Positions 17,315 to 27,585 of a stretch of DNA of 64,000 nucleotides are shown one piece after another (position 1 is the first letter of the stretch; each line of letters begins with the position of its first letter). Position numbers and translations under genes: made by a program. Origin of the DNA: Bacillus weihaiensis (lineage in GTDB: Bacteria; Bacillota; Bacilli; Bacillales; Bacillaceae). Below the pieces are notes generated by a model, which saw nothing but the letters and a program-made list of their open reading frames with translations, was not told where the DNA came from and did not search any database. Where the stretch lies: contig NZ_CP016020.1 in NCBI RefSeq assembly GCF_001889165.1, positions 2,082,501-2,146,500 on the forward strand, in the 5' to 3' direction.

Positions 17315-18979
17315 GTGACTGCTAGAAATGAGATATCCGTATTTGCATTAGGTGGGTTACATGAAATCGGAAAGAACATGTATGCAATTGAAGATGCCAA
17401 TTCCATCATTGTGATTGATTGCGGAAATAAATTTCCAGATGAAAGCTTGTTAGGTATTGACCTTATTATACCAGACATAAACTATCTCGAAGAAAAGAAG
17501 GAAAAAGTCAAAGCGCTCATTATTACACATGGACATGAGGATCACATAGGAGGGATCCCTTTCTTCTTAAAAAAAGTAAACGTGCCAGTCTATGCAACAC
17601 GCTTTACGCTTGGCTTAATAGAATTAAAATTAACTGAACATAAATTGTTACGTGAAACACAGTTAATCGAAATAGATTCTAAATCAGAGCTAAATTTTGA
17701 TGAAATGACCGTTGAATTTTTTAAAGTCAACCACAGTATACCTGACTGTATTGGCGTTGTATTCCACACATCACAAGGAGTCATTGTACATAGTGGAGAC
17801 TTTAAATTCGATCTCACACCAATGAACAATGATCATTCGGATCTTCATAAGATGGCCAAGATTGGGGAAGAAGGAGTCCTACTGCTTTTATCCGAAAGTA
17901 CTAATGCAGAACGATCGGGTGCATCACCTTCTGAGGAAATGGTGGGGCATAATATAGAGGCAGCATTCAAACACGCTACAGGAAAAATCTTCATCTCAAC
18001 CTTTGCATCAAATATTTATCGTGTACAACAGGTAGTTGACGCTGCAAAGCTGACAAATCGGAAACTAGTTTTACTCGGAAGGAGCATGGTGAATGTTGTA
18101 GATGTTGCGATAGAAAGAGGATATTTGAATGTCCCAGAAAATATGTTAATAGATCAACATGTAATGGATGAGTTACCACCTGAGAGAATTTGTGTTTTAT
18201 GTACTGGAAGCCAAGGTGAACCAATGGCAGCTCTCGCAAGACTCTCAACTGGTAATTTCCGTGGAGTCACGGTTCTACCTGAAGACACAATTATTCTAGC
18301 CGCAGGTCCTATTCCAGGGAATGAGAAAAATGTCACTCAGATTATTGATCAGTTTTACGAATTAGGAGCAAAGGTCATTTATGGTTCCGGAAAAGGAATG
18401 CATGTGTCCGGCCACGGCTATCAAGAAGATCTTAAACTCATGCTCACCCTAATGAAACCAAAATATTTTATACCGATACACGGAGAATACCGTATGCTCC
18501 ATCATCATCGTTTGCTAGCAGAATCCGTTGGAGTGGAAAAAGGACATACATTTCTGTTGAAAAACGGTGACGTTGTCGACCTTGAGAATGCAATAGCAAA
18601 TCAAACAAGAAGTATTCCAGTTGATAGTACGTATATTGATGGGATTGGATTTGAAGATGTAGGCGATCTCATTATGAGAGACCGAAAACAATTATCTGAA
18701 GATGGTATGCTTGTTGTAGTAATTACCATTAGTAAAAGAGAGCGGAAATTAATTTCACCTCCAGATACTATTTCCCGTGGCTTTGTTGATCAACGTGAAG
18801 CCAATGAATTAATACGCAAAATAAATCAGCTTGTAAAGAAAACCATTAGTGATCTTGATACGACTGACAAATTTTCTTGGAACACAATGAAACAAAAACT
18901 AAGAAAAACAGTGGGACAGCAAGTATTTGCAGAAACACGTAAAAAACCAATGATTTTACCGATTGTCATTGAAGTATAA
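17315..18979 (+). CDS. ribonuclease J family protein
   Basis: This 554-residue beta-lactamase/beta-CASP nuclease acts in RNA decay and 5' processing. The intact metal motif THGHEDHIGG is at 71-80, NHSIPD follows near 145 and SGDFKFD near 165, and the C-terminal segment ends KKPMILPIVIEV like RnjA. The active site is complete, unlike B. subtilis RNase J2, so it aligns with RnjA rather than RnjB. Its isolated position suggests an extra RNase J paralogue, but I cannot see the rest of the genome. GTG start after AGGAGAG. Confidence 0.88.
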   Translation: MTARNEISVFALGGLHEIGKNMYAIEDANSIIVIDCGNKFPDESLLGIDLIIPDINYLEEKKEKVKALIITHGHEDHIGGIPFFLKKVNVPVYATRFTLGLIELKLTEHKLLRETQLIEIDSKSELNFDEMTVEFFKVNHSIPDCIGVVFHTSQGVIVHSGDFKFDLTPMNNDHSDLHKMAKIGEEGVLLLLSESTNAERSGASPSEEMVGHNIEAAFKHATGKIFISTFASNIYRVQQVVDAAKLTNRKLVLLGRSMVNVVDVAIERGYLNVPENMLIDQHVMDELPPERICVLCTGSQGEPMAALARLSTGNFRGVTVLPEDTIILAAGPIPGNEKNVTQIIDQFYELGAKVIYGSGKGMHVSGHGYQEDLKLMLTLMKPKYFIPIHGEYRMLHHHRLLAESVGVEKGHTFLLKNGDVVDLENAIANQTRSIPVDSTYIDGIGFEDVGDLIMRDRKQLSEDGMLVVVITISKRERKLISPPDTISRGFVDQREANELIRKINQLVKKTISDLDTTDKFSWNTMKQKLRKTVGQQVFAETRKKPMILPIVIEV

Positions 18980-18982
18980 ATT

Positions 18983-19466
18983 GTCGTTAATGAATTACTA
19001 TAGAAGTCCTCTTACTAGAACATGACCACTAATTACTGGTCTGAAACTAGAACGGAAATTTTTTTACAACCTTTATTAATACAGATTGCAACTGAATTAT
19101 TGGAATTACTAGAAAAGGGCATATATTATATGCTCTTTTTCTTTCATTTAACCTCTTTAAGACGTAGTTGTCGATTTCCCTTACAGGCATTTACTTTCTT
19201 TGGGATGATTAGTAAAAAATGAGAAATACCCGCTAAAAAAAATTCTTTCTAGAGTAGGACGAGATTCTCCTGTCTTCCACTTCAATTAACAATGATTAAA
19301 GAACAACAGTACAATAACTAATTAAGGCCATTTACTTACCTTGAACTTTATCTCAAATGATAAAGCTGAATTTTAGATCAATTTAAAATTTACCAAACAT
19401 TTAAGAATACCATATTTATGTGTTAGGATAACGTAGATGTTATATTTACTAACATAGAAAGGATGA
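18983..19466. other. intergenic
   Basis: About 480 bp. It contains the terminator at 19111-19145 and otherwise nothing I recognise. An ORF from 19022 to 19222 lies across the terminator and has no ribosome binding site, so I do not call it. Confidence 0.4.
19111..19145 (+). terminator. rho-independent terminator
   Basis: AAAAGGGCATATA and TATGCTCTTTTT form a stem with AA/TT-rich flanks and a trailing T-run. It lies 130 bp after the RNase J stop. Confidence 0.7.
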
Positions 19467-19472
19467 TTGGGT

Positions 19473-20861
19473 TTGGAATTAATTAATTTTTTACTCGGTA
19501 AAGCTAACATGTATATGTGGTCTTACATATTAATTGTCTTATTAATTGGAGTTGGCCTTTATTTTACTTTTTTCACAAAATTTGTTCAGTTTAAAATGAT
19601 CGGGGAAATGTTCCGTTTATTAGGTGAGGGGACAAAATCAAACAAGAAAGGGATTTCCTCCTTTCAGGCATTTTGCATTAGTACCGCTTCCCGTGTAGGA
19701 ACTGGTAACTTAGCTGGGGTAGCTATTGCTATTACAGTAGGAGGGCCTGGTGCAGTATTTTGGATGTGGTTAATTGCATTAATTGGCTCTGCATCAGCAT
19801 TTATTGAGAGTACTTTAGCTCAGATCTATAAAGTGAAAGATGGGGACACATTTAGAGGTGGGCCAGCTTATTACATGTCAAAGGCTCTAAACGCTCGTTG
19901 GATGGGGGTTGCTTTTGCGGTTATTATTACTTTAACATTTGGTTTAGCTTTTAATTCTGTTCAAGCTAATACGATTACGAGTGCGTTCCATGCTTCTTTT
20001 GGTGTGAATAAAATCGTCATGGCTATTATTCTTTCAGTTGTAACAGGTATTATTATATTTGGCGGTATTAAAAGAGTAGCTAAGGTATCTGAAATCGTCG
20101 TACCTATTATGGCTGGAGCATATATATTAATTGCTTTATTTATTATGATAACGAATATCACGGAATTACCAGGTGTCATTGCACTCATAGTTAAGAGTGC
20201 TTTTGGATATAGCGAGGTTGCAGGTGGTACGTTAGGTGCTGCGATGATGAATGGAATTAAGCGTGGGTTATTTTCAAATGAAGCCGGTATGGGTAGTGCT
20301 CCTAATGCCGCTGCTGCTGCAGATGTTAGTCATCCTGTAAAGCAGGGCCTTATCCAATCTCTAGGTGTTTTTGTAGATACTCTTGTTATTTGTAGTTCAA
20401 CTGCCTTTATCATTTTATTATCAGGCTTATATACATCGAAAGAGCAAGATGGAATTGTACTTACTCAAACAGCTCTAGAGACATCTTTAGGATCATGGGC
20501 TGGAATCTTCCTATCTGTAATCGTCTTATTATTTGCCTTCAGTTCAATCGTTGGTAATTACTATTATGGGGAGTCAAATATTGAGTTTATTCAATCTAAC
20601 AAAATATGGTTAAATGTATATCGCGTAGCAGTAGTGGTTATGGTTGCATTCGGATCATTAGCTTCCCTTAAATTTGTATGGAACCTAGCAGACCTACTAA
20701 TGGGAATTATGGCGATCTTCAATCTAATTGCTATCGCGCTAATAGGGAAAATCGCCGTCGCTGCGCTTGACGACTATATAAAACAAAGAAAACAAGGTAA
20801 AAACCCAGTATTCCAAAAATCAAGCATCAAAGACCTTAAGAACGTAGATCTCTGGGATTAA
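19473..20861 (+). CDS. AGCS family sodium:amino-acid symporter
   Basis: This protein of about 462 residues has some ten to eleven membrane helices and belongs to the alanine/glycine:cation symporter family. Characteristic segments are GNLAGVA in helix 3 and NEAGMGSAPNAAAAADVSHP near residues 272-291. TTG 19473 is preferred over TTG 19467 because GAAAGGA at 19457-19463 is too close to the latter. The amino acid carried (alanine, glycine or another) cannot be read from sequence. The gene is monocistronic. Confidence 0.88.
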   Translation: MELINFLLGKANMYMWSYILIVLLIGVGLYFTFFTKFVQFKMIGEMFRLLGEGTKSNKKGISSFQAFCISTASRVGTGNLAGVAIAITVGGPGAVFWMWLIALIGSASAFIESTLAQIYKVKDGDTFRGGPAYYMSKALNARWMGVAFAVIITLTFGLAFNSVQANTITSAFHASFGVNKIVMAIILSVVTGIIIFGGIKRVAKVSEIVVPIMAGAYILIALFIMITNITELPGVIALIVKSAFGYSEVAGGTLGAAMMNGIKRGLFSNEAGMGSAPNAAAAADVSHPVKQGLIQSLGVFVDTLVICSSTAFIILLSGLYTSKEQDGIVLTQTALETSLGSWAGIFLSVIVLLFAFSSIVGNYYYGESNIEFIQSNKIWLNVYRVAVVVMVAFGSLASLKFVWNLADLLMGIMAIFNLIAIALIGKIAVAALDDYIKQRKQGKNPVFQKSSIKDLKNVDLWD

Positions 20862-21348
20862 AACGGGTACCTGTCACCACCCGATATTTATCACAAAATG
20901 TCGGGTGGAACACTAGGTTTCTTCGATTTCCTTTAGTCAAGTTCTTAAACTTCCCAACTAATGTAGAAGTAATTCGATAGATCCGTAATCCATTTTAAAA
21001 ATGAGAAATGTTCAATCATTTGAACAACATCATTGATGTAAACCCCTTTACATATGAAAGAGAAGAGATTACATTTTGTCATTTTTGTTAAAAGACCTAC
21101 GTTTAATAAAGTAAAAACTGTATATTTTCATATCTCTAACCTAAGATATAGGAAATTATCTTCCTTTTTTTGTAGCTTTATATAGCATATAGGCAAGCTT
21201 AGCTATCAGTTTTGGCTCTTACCGCGCTTATGCATACTCCATCCGTTATACGACAAACATTTCTCCAAAGCTTTAATATACTTTCTCAATCCTAATTGTT
21301 ATAATTTCACTATAATATCTATCCATTAAAATAAAGAGGGGCGAACAC
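20862..21348. other. intergenic with hairpin
   Basis: About 490 bp. CCACCCGA (about 20878) and TCGGGTGG (about 20902) form an 8-bp stem after a GGTACCTGTCACC motif, without a T-run. Nothing else is recognised. Confidence 0.4.
20866..20910. repeat. short GGTGCCTG-type motif, copy 2, with hairpin
   Basis: GGGTACCTGTCACC followed by a hairpin with CCACCCGA and TCGGGTGG arms. Related to the motifs after the SRP RNA and after 29441. Confidence 0.4.
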
Positions 21349-22176
21349 ATGCTCAGGAAAAAGAAATTTGAACAAAGTACGATTAGTGGTGTTCAAATGG
21401 GAAATGGATCTATTCAATTCCAAGGTGTACATTTAAATGTCTATAGCTTTTTTACAGATGGGGTATTAATTGATACAGGGGCAAGATCACTTGAAAAGAG
21501 CTTCATCTCATTTTTTCAACAACTAAAAATTAATAAAGTCATGATTACACACTTTCATGAAGATCATACAGGCTGCGCTGCTTACCTCCAAGAAGAAATG
21601 AGGGTACCACTCTATATGGATAGTAAGATGCTGAATATTTGTACGAAAAATCCAAATTACCCTTTGTATCGTCAGCTTTTCTGGGGGAGACGTAAACCTT
21701 TCACGGCACAACCAACTAGTGAATCCTTTAAATCATCCAATTCCACTTGGCATGTTATCCAAACTCCAGGACACTCAATTGATCACCTAGCTTACCTTAA
21801 CAAAGATACAGGCCAGCTATTTTCTGGTGATTTGTATTGCTTAGAAAAAACGAAAGTGATCCTAAAAGAAGAAAGTGTGCCACAAATCATTGACTCCTTA
21901 CAAAAAGTGTTATCCTATGACTTTAAAGAAGTATTTTGTAATCATGCAGGCTATCTCAAAGAAGGAAGAACGAGTCTAAGAAATAAACTGAACTATTTAC
22001 TCGAAATTCAGGGTTACATTCTAAAATACTATAAAGAAGGCAAAAGTCCAGAGGAAATAAAGAAAACCTTGTTTCCAAAAAACTATCCGATTATGTTTTT
22101 TTCATCTGGAGAATTTGATTCTAAACATATTATACAGTCGGTCATCGACGGAGAATATTCAAATGCTCATGTATAA
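21349..22176 (+). CDS. MBL-fold metallohydrolase
   Basis: This 275-residue cytosolic enzyme has the metallo-beta-lactamase motif HFHEDH at 68-73, a further His in TPGHSIDH near 142-149, Asp in SGDLYC near 162-167, and a late His in NHAGY near 202. The set completes a binuclear metal site. The fold covers hydrolases of many kinds (glyoxalase II-like, lactonase-like), and no substrate can be assigned. The ATG follows AGAGGGGCG. It is monocistronic, with a strong hairpin downstream. Confidence 0.82.
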   Translation: MLRKKKFEQSTISGVQMGNGSIQFQGVHLNVYSFFTDGVLIDTGARSLEKSFISFFQQLKINKVMITHFHEDHTGCAAYLQEEMRVPLYMDSKMLNICTKNPNYPLYRQLFWGRRKPFTAQPTSESFKSSNSTWHVIQTPGHSIDHLAYLNKDTGQLFSGDLYCLEKTKVILKEESVPQIIDSLQKVLSYDFKEVFCNHAGYLKEGRTSLRNKLNYLLEIQGYILKYYKEGKSPEEIKKTLFPKNYPIMFFSSGEFDSKHIIQSVIDGEYSNAHV

Positions 22177-22213
22177 TAAACGAATATAATGAGTGAGTAT
22201 TCATTCATAACTA

Positions 22214-22249
22214 TAGGACTCATAAGGTAGCATACCTCTATGAGTCCTA
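22214..22249. terminator. strong hairpin after the MBL-fold gene
   Basis: TAGGACTCATA and TATGAGTCCTA pair perfectly, and the interior GGTA-GCA-TACC extends the stem to a triloop. The T-run is poor, so this may be a weak terminator or an RNA-stabilising element. Confidence 0.6.
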
Positions 22250-22553
22250 CTTCAAATTCGTCATTCCATCATCTAACAGCTAAATCAACAACAGAATGAA
22301 GTGAATTTCAATCTGATTAGCTAAACCATTCTTGTACGTTTAAGTTTATTCTTTTTTATTTTTATCATGTACTTCAAGCAATATTCATGCTAATTCGGTC
22401 ATAGCATAGAGAAATCTCATTCAGTCAGCATTATAGTGGAAAGAATGAAAATAACCCACCCATATTCTAACAAGAATACATACATTCATTCCGTGAAAAA
22501 TAATGAACAGAAAGGGTTCATTACTTTCTTAACCAATCATAAGGGGGATTTTC

Positions 22554-22859
22554 ATGTATAACTTTATTCTATCATTGTTAAACACGAATGCTGGAAAACA
22601 AGCGTTAGCGAAAGTCCTCGGCAAAAAGCAACAGAAGAACCAATCATTTTTCTGGGGTTCTGTTCTAGGATTGGGAATTGGGATTGCTAGCGTTACAATG
22701 GGACGTAGTAAGAAAATCAGCAAATCAGAGTCAAATAAGCAGCAACAGAGAAATCTCTTTAATATAGAGGAAATGCTAAAAAAACCAGACTTAGCTATGG
22801 GGTTAGCCGAGTTTTCAAATGAAATTTCACCAAAGAATACAAATAAGCCAACAAATTAA
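22554..22859 (+). CDS. small hypothetical protein with one membrane segment
   Basis: This 101-residue protein has a basic N-terminal half, one Gly-rich hydrophobic segment (about 33-49), then a Ser/Lys/Gln-rich polar tail. The ATG follows AAGGGGG at ideal spacing, which makes translation credible. No family is recognised. Directly after it comes copy 2 of the 310-bp repeat. Confidence 0.65.
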   Translation: MYNFILSLLNTNAGKQALAKVLGKKQQKNQSFFWGSVLGLGIGIASVTMGRSKKISKSESNKQQQRNLFNIEEMLKKPDLAMGLAEFSNEISPKNTNKPTN

Positions 22860-22941
22860 CCTTTAGGTTGGGTCAAAACTCAATCATTTTTTAAAAGACG
22901 AACGATTTTCGTTTGACACGTAGATCCTTATAAATATGTTG

Positions 22942-23255
22942 TGGTGGAAGAACAAGTACGTTCCATTCCGCTACATCCACTTGCTTTCCGCGGGGAAAAA
23001 TGAACAGCTTTTTCCTAGGGAGGAAGCTTTAGCCTCCTTGGCACGCCTGTGGGGTCTCTCATCCTTTCCTTTACCTCGCGCTGGAGTCAAGTGTCTTTTC
23101 GCTCCAGTACACTAGCGATTAACCAATCGCATGCATAAACAATATATGTAGTGACAAAGAATAAAACCCGAACGATAGGGGAGATTTCCATTGAAATATC
23201 ACCTGATCGTTCGGGTTTCTCATTAACTAAAAACACTTATATTCCAGCCTCTTCT
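22942..23255. repeat. dispersed ~310-bp repeat, copy 2 (inverted)
   Basis: Reverse complement of the element at 7041-7350, with high similarity over its full length. The hairpin here is stronger: AACCCGAACGAT and ATCGTTCGGGTT pair around about 40 nt. The conserved blocks TTCCGCGGGGAAAAATGAAC and GACAAAGAATAAAACCCG are easy to match. No ORF. Confidence 0.85.
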
Positions 23256-23364
23256 AATTCCTATAGATAGAACAATCATTACGTCTCAAATTTTTTCAAA
23301 CGTTCTACAAGCAATTTTCTAGTCCTTTTGCTATAGTGAAAGAAAGCTAGTAAGAGGTGATATA

Positions 23365-23985
23365 ATGAATAATAAGGAAATCCTAGCTAAAATAAAACAA
23401 CATACTCCGAGCTTTTTAGGTCATGAACAATTTTCTAAGTATTCGGTTTTAGTGCCTTTACTACATGTAAATGGTTCAGTACATATTCTTTTTGAAATAA
23501 GGGCGGATAATTTAAGAAGACAGCCTGGAGAAATATGTTTTCCAGGAGGTAAAATAGACGCAGAAGACAAATCTGAAAAATTTGCAGCAATTAGAGAAAC
23601 GTCAGAAGAATTAGGAATTGCTTCCACAATGATTGAAGATGTTTATCCTTTAGATTTTCTCCTTTCTCCATTCGGCATGATTGTCTATCCTTATGTTGGC
23701 TTTTTGACTGACTTGGAAAGCGTACAGCCTAATCAATCAGAGGTAAAAGAGATTTTCACTGTTCCTCTTTCATACTTCCATAAAAATGAACCTAAAATTT
23801 ATAAAGTTCACTCCAAATTAGAACCTGAGCCATCGTTTCCTTTTGAATTAATACCGGGTGGAAAGAATTATAATTGGAGAACGAGACAAATTGATGAGTA
23901 CTTTTATCTTTACGAGGATAAAGTTATATGGGGATTAACCGCTAGAATATTAAGTCATTTTATAGACGTTATGAAGCACAGGTAA
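23365..23985 (+). CDS. Nudix hydrolase, probable CoA pyrophosphatase
   Basis: This 206-residue protein has the NudL/CoA-pyrophosphatase form of the Nudix box: LRRQPGEICFPGGK ahead of the box and RETSEELGI at 77-85, which holds the metal-binding glutamates. Enzymes of this type cleave coenzyme A and derivatives to phosphopantetheine and 3',5'-ADP. The substrate is inferred from the motif preceding the box. The ATG follows AGAGGTG. Monocistronic. Confidence 0.82.
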   Translation: MNNKEILAKIKQHTPSFLGHEQFSKYSVLVPLLHVNGSVHILFEIRADNLRRQPGEICFPGGKIDAEDKSEKFAAIRETSEELGIASTMIEDVYPLDFLLSPFGMIVYPYVGFLTDLESVQPNQSEVKEIFTVPLSYFHKNEPKIYKVHSKLEPEPSFPFELIPGGKNYNWRTRQIDEYFYLYEDKVIWGLTARILSHFIDVMKHR

Positions 23986-24115
23986 AGGTTATACATTTCC
24001 CTAATCAAATTATTTTCATTACATGTAATGCGTCACCCAGTATCTACATACATGAATATAGAAATAGATAATAGACTAAGTAATAATGCATTTTTAGCCC
24101 AAGAGGAGAAATGAA

Positions 24116-26617
24116 ATGAACGAAATTCTAGCTAACCATTACAACAATGCAATAGAACGTACAAAATCCTCTGTCTTAGCAGACATGTTTAAATATTTTG
24201 AAAAGCAGGAAGAATTACCAACCTATGAACAATATATTCGTGAACGTGGTGTATTTATCAACCAGCTCTGGTTAAATTCCTGGCTGAATACAGTTGGAAG
24301 TCATGCTTCTAACAACGAAAAACGAGATTATTTAACCCAACTTGGCTTTGAGTTAGAAGGGCTTAGTAAGAAAACGGTTAATCAAATGTTTCGCAATGAA
24401 ATCAGAGATGTGGAGCCCTTTCACGTAATCGAATGGCTTAATTCTCTTTATATTGGACAAGAACAAATTTGGAAGCAGAAATATGAAGAAGCAAGGCAAG
24501 GCTATAAAGAACGCGTGCGCTTATTAGAAGAACGAGAGAAACGAAAGAAGTTCATTCTTAAGCTTGAATATTATATAGATCAGCTTTTTGGCGATCATTA
24601 TGAAGAGCTTTATCTTTATGTTCGTTATTTGATTGGTTCACAGCTTGCGATTGACATCGAGCAAAAAGGAATCATTTTAGACAAAGATTATTGCTCCTTT
24701 CAGGAATTTATTGAGGTTGAAGGAGAAGCTGTATACAACCGACATCAATATGAAGATGTAACAGAAAAGTATGAGGGCTACATTTCAAATTATTTACTAG
24801 ATTTTGGACCAAATTGGCTTATGGAGCACCTTTCACCACATATCTTTGATGATTATTACCAAGCTTTTCAAGAAACTTTACCAATTTCGTTAATAAAGGA
24901 AATTGCGTATGATCCGTTTTTAGGGTTATGTGGAGAATTTTTTGAAGATTTATTAGAAGAATACGTAACCGACTTAACGAAATTAATTGATATACCATTT
25001 GATTTAGAGGTTCATCAGGAGATTTTCGAAAAAGATTTAGCTTTACGTGAACGTCGAGCAACGGAAGAACTTGAGGCGTTAAAGAGACGTAAAGAAGAAG
25101 AAGCAAGAATGATTGAAGATATTTTTGGTAGAGAATATAGTCCTTCAAAGGCGCGAAGCATTCAATATATTCTTCACGTGGGCGAAACAAATACAGGAAA
25201 AACGTTTCAGGCCATTGAAAAAATGAAGCAAGCTAACAGTGGTATTTATTTAGCTCCATTGCGTTTACTCGCTTTAGAAATATATGAACGACTAAATGAA
25301 GAGGGAATTGCTTGTTCCTTAAAAACAGGAGAAGAGGAAAAAATAGTAGAAGGTGCCCAGCACATTTCATGCACAGTCGAAATGTTTCGTGAAAAGGATT
25401 CTTATGAAGTAGTCGTTATAGATGAATCTCAAATGATTGCTGACAAAGACCGAGGATTTTCGTGGTATAAAGCAATGACCAAGGCTAACGCAAAAGAGGT
25501 TCATATTATTTGTAGCTTTAATGCACAGCCGATGATCTTGGAGTTATTAGGAGACACTAATATTGAAATTCATGAATATTATCGAGATATTCCATTAGAG
25601 GTTGAACCAAATTTTTTCCGTTTAAACCAAACGAAAAAAGGAGACGCGCTTGTTTGTTTTTCTCGAAAGCGTGTTCTAGAAACAGCATCTGAACTTCAAA
25701 GAACGGGTCGTCAAGTAAGCATGATTTATGGTAGTATGCCGCCAGAAACTAGAAAGAAACAAATGCAGCGGTTTATCAATGGAGAAACGACAGTTATCGT
25801 TGCAACAGATGCCATTGGGATGGGATTAAATTTACCTATCCGAAGAATTGTTTTCTTAGAAAATGACAAATTTGATGGAACAAGAAGACGGTATTTACGT
25901 TCTCAGGAAGTAAAGCAAATTGCTGGACGTGCAGGTAGACGTGGAATTTACAATATTGGAAAAGTGGCATTCACTCATAATGTCAAAACAATGACTCGCC
26001 TTTTGGAACAAGAGGATGAACCACTTCACGGGTTTGCTATTGCTCCGACACCGTCAATATTAGAAAGGTTCCAAAAATACTCCAGAAAACTAGGGTTATT
26101 CTTTTACTTATGGGATTTGTTCAAAAGCCCACATGGCACTAAGAAAGCTTCTTTAGCAGAAGAAAAGCTCCTGTATGAAATGGTTGAGGATACGATGATT
26201 GAAGCAAAACTTTCAGTCCCAGACCTATATGGATTTTTACATCTTCCATTTTCTTCGAACGAACCAACCCTTCGTAATCAATGGAAGAAGAAGCTAGAAG
26301 CGATTATTGATGGCAATGAGCTTCCAGATCCAGTGATAAAAGAAGGAACATTAGAAGAACTTGAATTATCCTATAAATCAATTGGTCTCCACTTATTATT
26401 TTTATACAAGCTTGGAAGGAACACAGAAGCGCATTACTGGGAAAGAATACGAGAAAACCTAAGTGACAGCATACATGAAAAATTAAAATCTGGAGTCCAA
26501 ATTGCGAAGAAGACCTGCAAGAACTGTGGTAAAAGTCTACATCCAAGCTTTAAATTTACTGTTTGCAATGATTGTTACTTTGAACGACAGGATCGAAGAA
26601 AAGTACAACCACGCTAA
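24116..26617 (+). CDS. Suv3-like DEAD/DExH RNA helicase
   Basis: This 833-residue protein resembles mitochondrial Suv3, a helicase of RNA decay. The first ~340 residues are helical and unassigned. The helicase core follows: Walker A GETNTGKT at 356-363, the Suv3-type DESQ at 436-439, SMPPETRKKQM, then ATDAIGMGLNLP and QIAGRAGRRG (motifs V and VI). The C-terminus holds a zinc ribbon with Cys801/804 (CKNCGK) and VCNDC near 817-820. The start follows AGAGGAG. In mitochondria Suv3 works with an RNase; no partner is adjacent here. A strong terminator follows. Confidence 0.85.
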   Translation: MNEILANHYNNAIERTKSSVLADMFKYFEKQEELPTYEQYIRERGVFINQLWLNSWLNTVGSHASNNEKRDYLTQLGFELEGLSKKTVNQMFRNEIRDVEPFHVIEWLNSLYIGQEQIWKQKYEEARQGYKERVRLLEEREKRKKFILKLEYYIDQLFGDHYEELYLYVRYLIGSQLAIDIEQKGIILDKDYCSFQEFIEVEGEAVYNRHQYEDVTEKYEGYISNYLLDFGPNWLMEHLSPHIFDDYYQAFQETLPISLIKEIAYDPFLGLCGEFFEDLLEEYVTDLTKLIDIPFDLEVHQEIFEKDLALRERRATEELEALKRRKEEEARMIEDIFGREYSPSKARSIQYILHVGETNTGKTFQAIEKMKQANSGIYLAPLRLLALEIYERLNEEGIACSLKTGEEEKIVEGAQHISCTVEMFREKDSYEVVVIDESQMIADKDRGFSWYKAMTKANAKEVHIICSFNAQPMILELLGDTNIEIHEYYRDIPLEVEPNFFRLNQTKKGDALVCFSRKRVLETASELQRTGRQVSMIYGSMPPETRKKQMQRFINGETTVIVATDAIGMGLNLPIRRIVFLENDKFDGTRRRYLRSQEVKQIAGRAGRRGIYNIGKVAFTHNVKTMTRLLEQEDEPLHGFAIAPTPSILERFQKYSRKLGLFFYLWDLFKSPHGTKKASLAEEKLLYEMVEDTMIEAKLSVPDLYGFLHLPFSSNEPTLRNQWKKKLEAIIDGNELPDPVIKEGTLEELELSYKSIGLHLLFLYKLGRNTEAHYWERIRENLSDSIHEKLKSGVQIAKKTCKNCGKSLHPSFKFTVCNDCYFERQDRRKVQPR

Positions 26618-26639
26618 TTTATAATCATCCTTACCTACA

Positions 26640-26684
26640 AAAGCCTCATGAAAAGCTATTATTTAGCTTCATGGGCTTTTTTTT
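26640..26684 (+). terminator. rho-independent terminator
   Basis: AAGCCTCATGAA and TTCATGGGCTT form a long stem with an AT-rich loop, followed by T residues. It ends the helicase transcript. Confidence 0.85.
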
Positions 26685-26751
26685 GAATATGAGAGTCAAC
26701 ATTGCTTACGAGCATCAAGATAGTATCAGCTCACACTTTTTTTGATAGTTC

Positions 26752-27585
26752 TCAATTTCTCCATAGGGAGAGATAAAAGGAACGAGAAAAAAAGATCATC
26801 ATGCAATGAAAAAAGATTCGTTGAAGTTTACTTTTAAGCTTTAATTTAACGAAACCATAATGATATATAATCGCATCTGTTACGAAAGAAGCGCATAGCA
26901 TCGCTGCTTTAGGGTAGAACCCTTGTTTAGCTGATGTAATCGTAAGTAGTGCAGCTTGAAACATACTATAAATCGGAGCTAGAAGAAAATGTTTTTTATA
27001 AGTATGAAAAAATCCATACTTAAATTTAACCTTTTTATTAACAGCTTTTATGTAAAGGCAAGTAACGTGTACGACAAGGATAGCTAAATAATGAATGCAT
27101 TTCTTCACAAGGTCATTGTCTTTTTCTAACGCTTTCTTTAATCCATCACTAATGAAGAATGCTATTGGTAAGAAAAATATAGTGTATATCGGCTTCCACC
27201 AATTAACTGTATACACTTTTAAATGGATAAAAAAGTGCTCAATCATTGAAAAGTAGGTGATAAAGAATGCTTTCCAGTACCAATTTTTCTTGAATACTGA
27301 TAAAAAGGTAGCGGTAATTGGCACGTAAATTGCTTGAGATAAAATAGCACCAAGCATGTTATCAAATGGTGGCTTCTTAAGTAACTTAGGACGATATCTG
27401 TACCCCCGCAGCAAATTTAGTACAACATATTCAAAAAGATAGGCTAAACCAATATTCGCTATAAGAAGCATTTTTTTATGTTTCATTTTACTTTTCGTTA
27501 GAAGAAGGTACAGCATGATAGAGTGGATACATAACAACAAAAGGAACGGCGTGGAGTGACTATTTATTTTTCTTTTTATAAACAA
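26752..27585 (-). CDS. multi-pass membrane protein, unknown function
   Basis: This 277-residue, strongly basic protein has about six predicted membrane helices separated by Lys-rich loops. The TTG start is supported by AGGAGG 7 nt upstream on the minus strand. The alternation of hydrophobic and aromatic/Lys-rich stretches, including a segment with HFFIHLKVYTVNWWKP, is like the CBO0543 type of Firmicutes membrane proteins, but the match is loose. No function assigned. Confidence 0.7.
   Translation of the reverse strand: MFIKRKINSHSTPFLLLLCIHSIMLYLLLTKSKMKHKKMLLIANIGLAYLFEYVVLNLLRGYRYRPKLLKKPPFDNMLGAILSQAIYVPITATFLSVFKKNWYWKAFFITYFSMIEHFFIHLKVYTVNWWKPIYTIFFLPIAFFISDGLKKALEKDNDLVKKCIHYLAILVVHVTCLYIKAVNKKVKFKYGFFHTYKKHFLLAPIYSMFQAALLTITSAKQGFYPKAAMLCASFVTDAIIYHYGFVKLKLKSKLQRIFFHCMMIFFSRSFYLSLWRN

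Noticed and set aside
19022-19222. 66-codon ORF after RNase J
   Set aside because: It spans a clear terminator hairpin and has no ribosome binding site.
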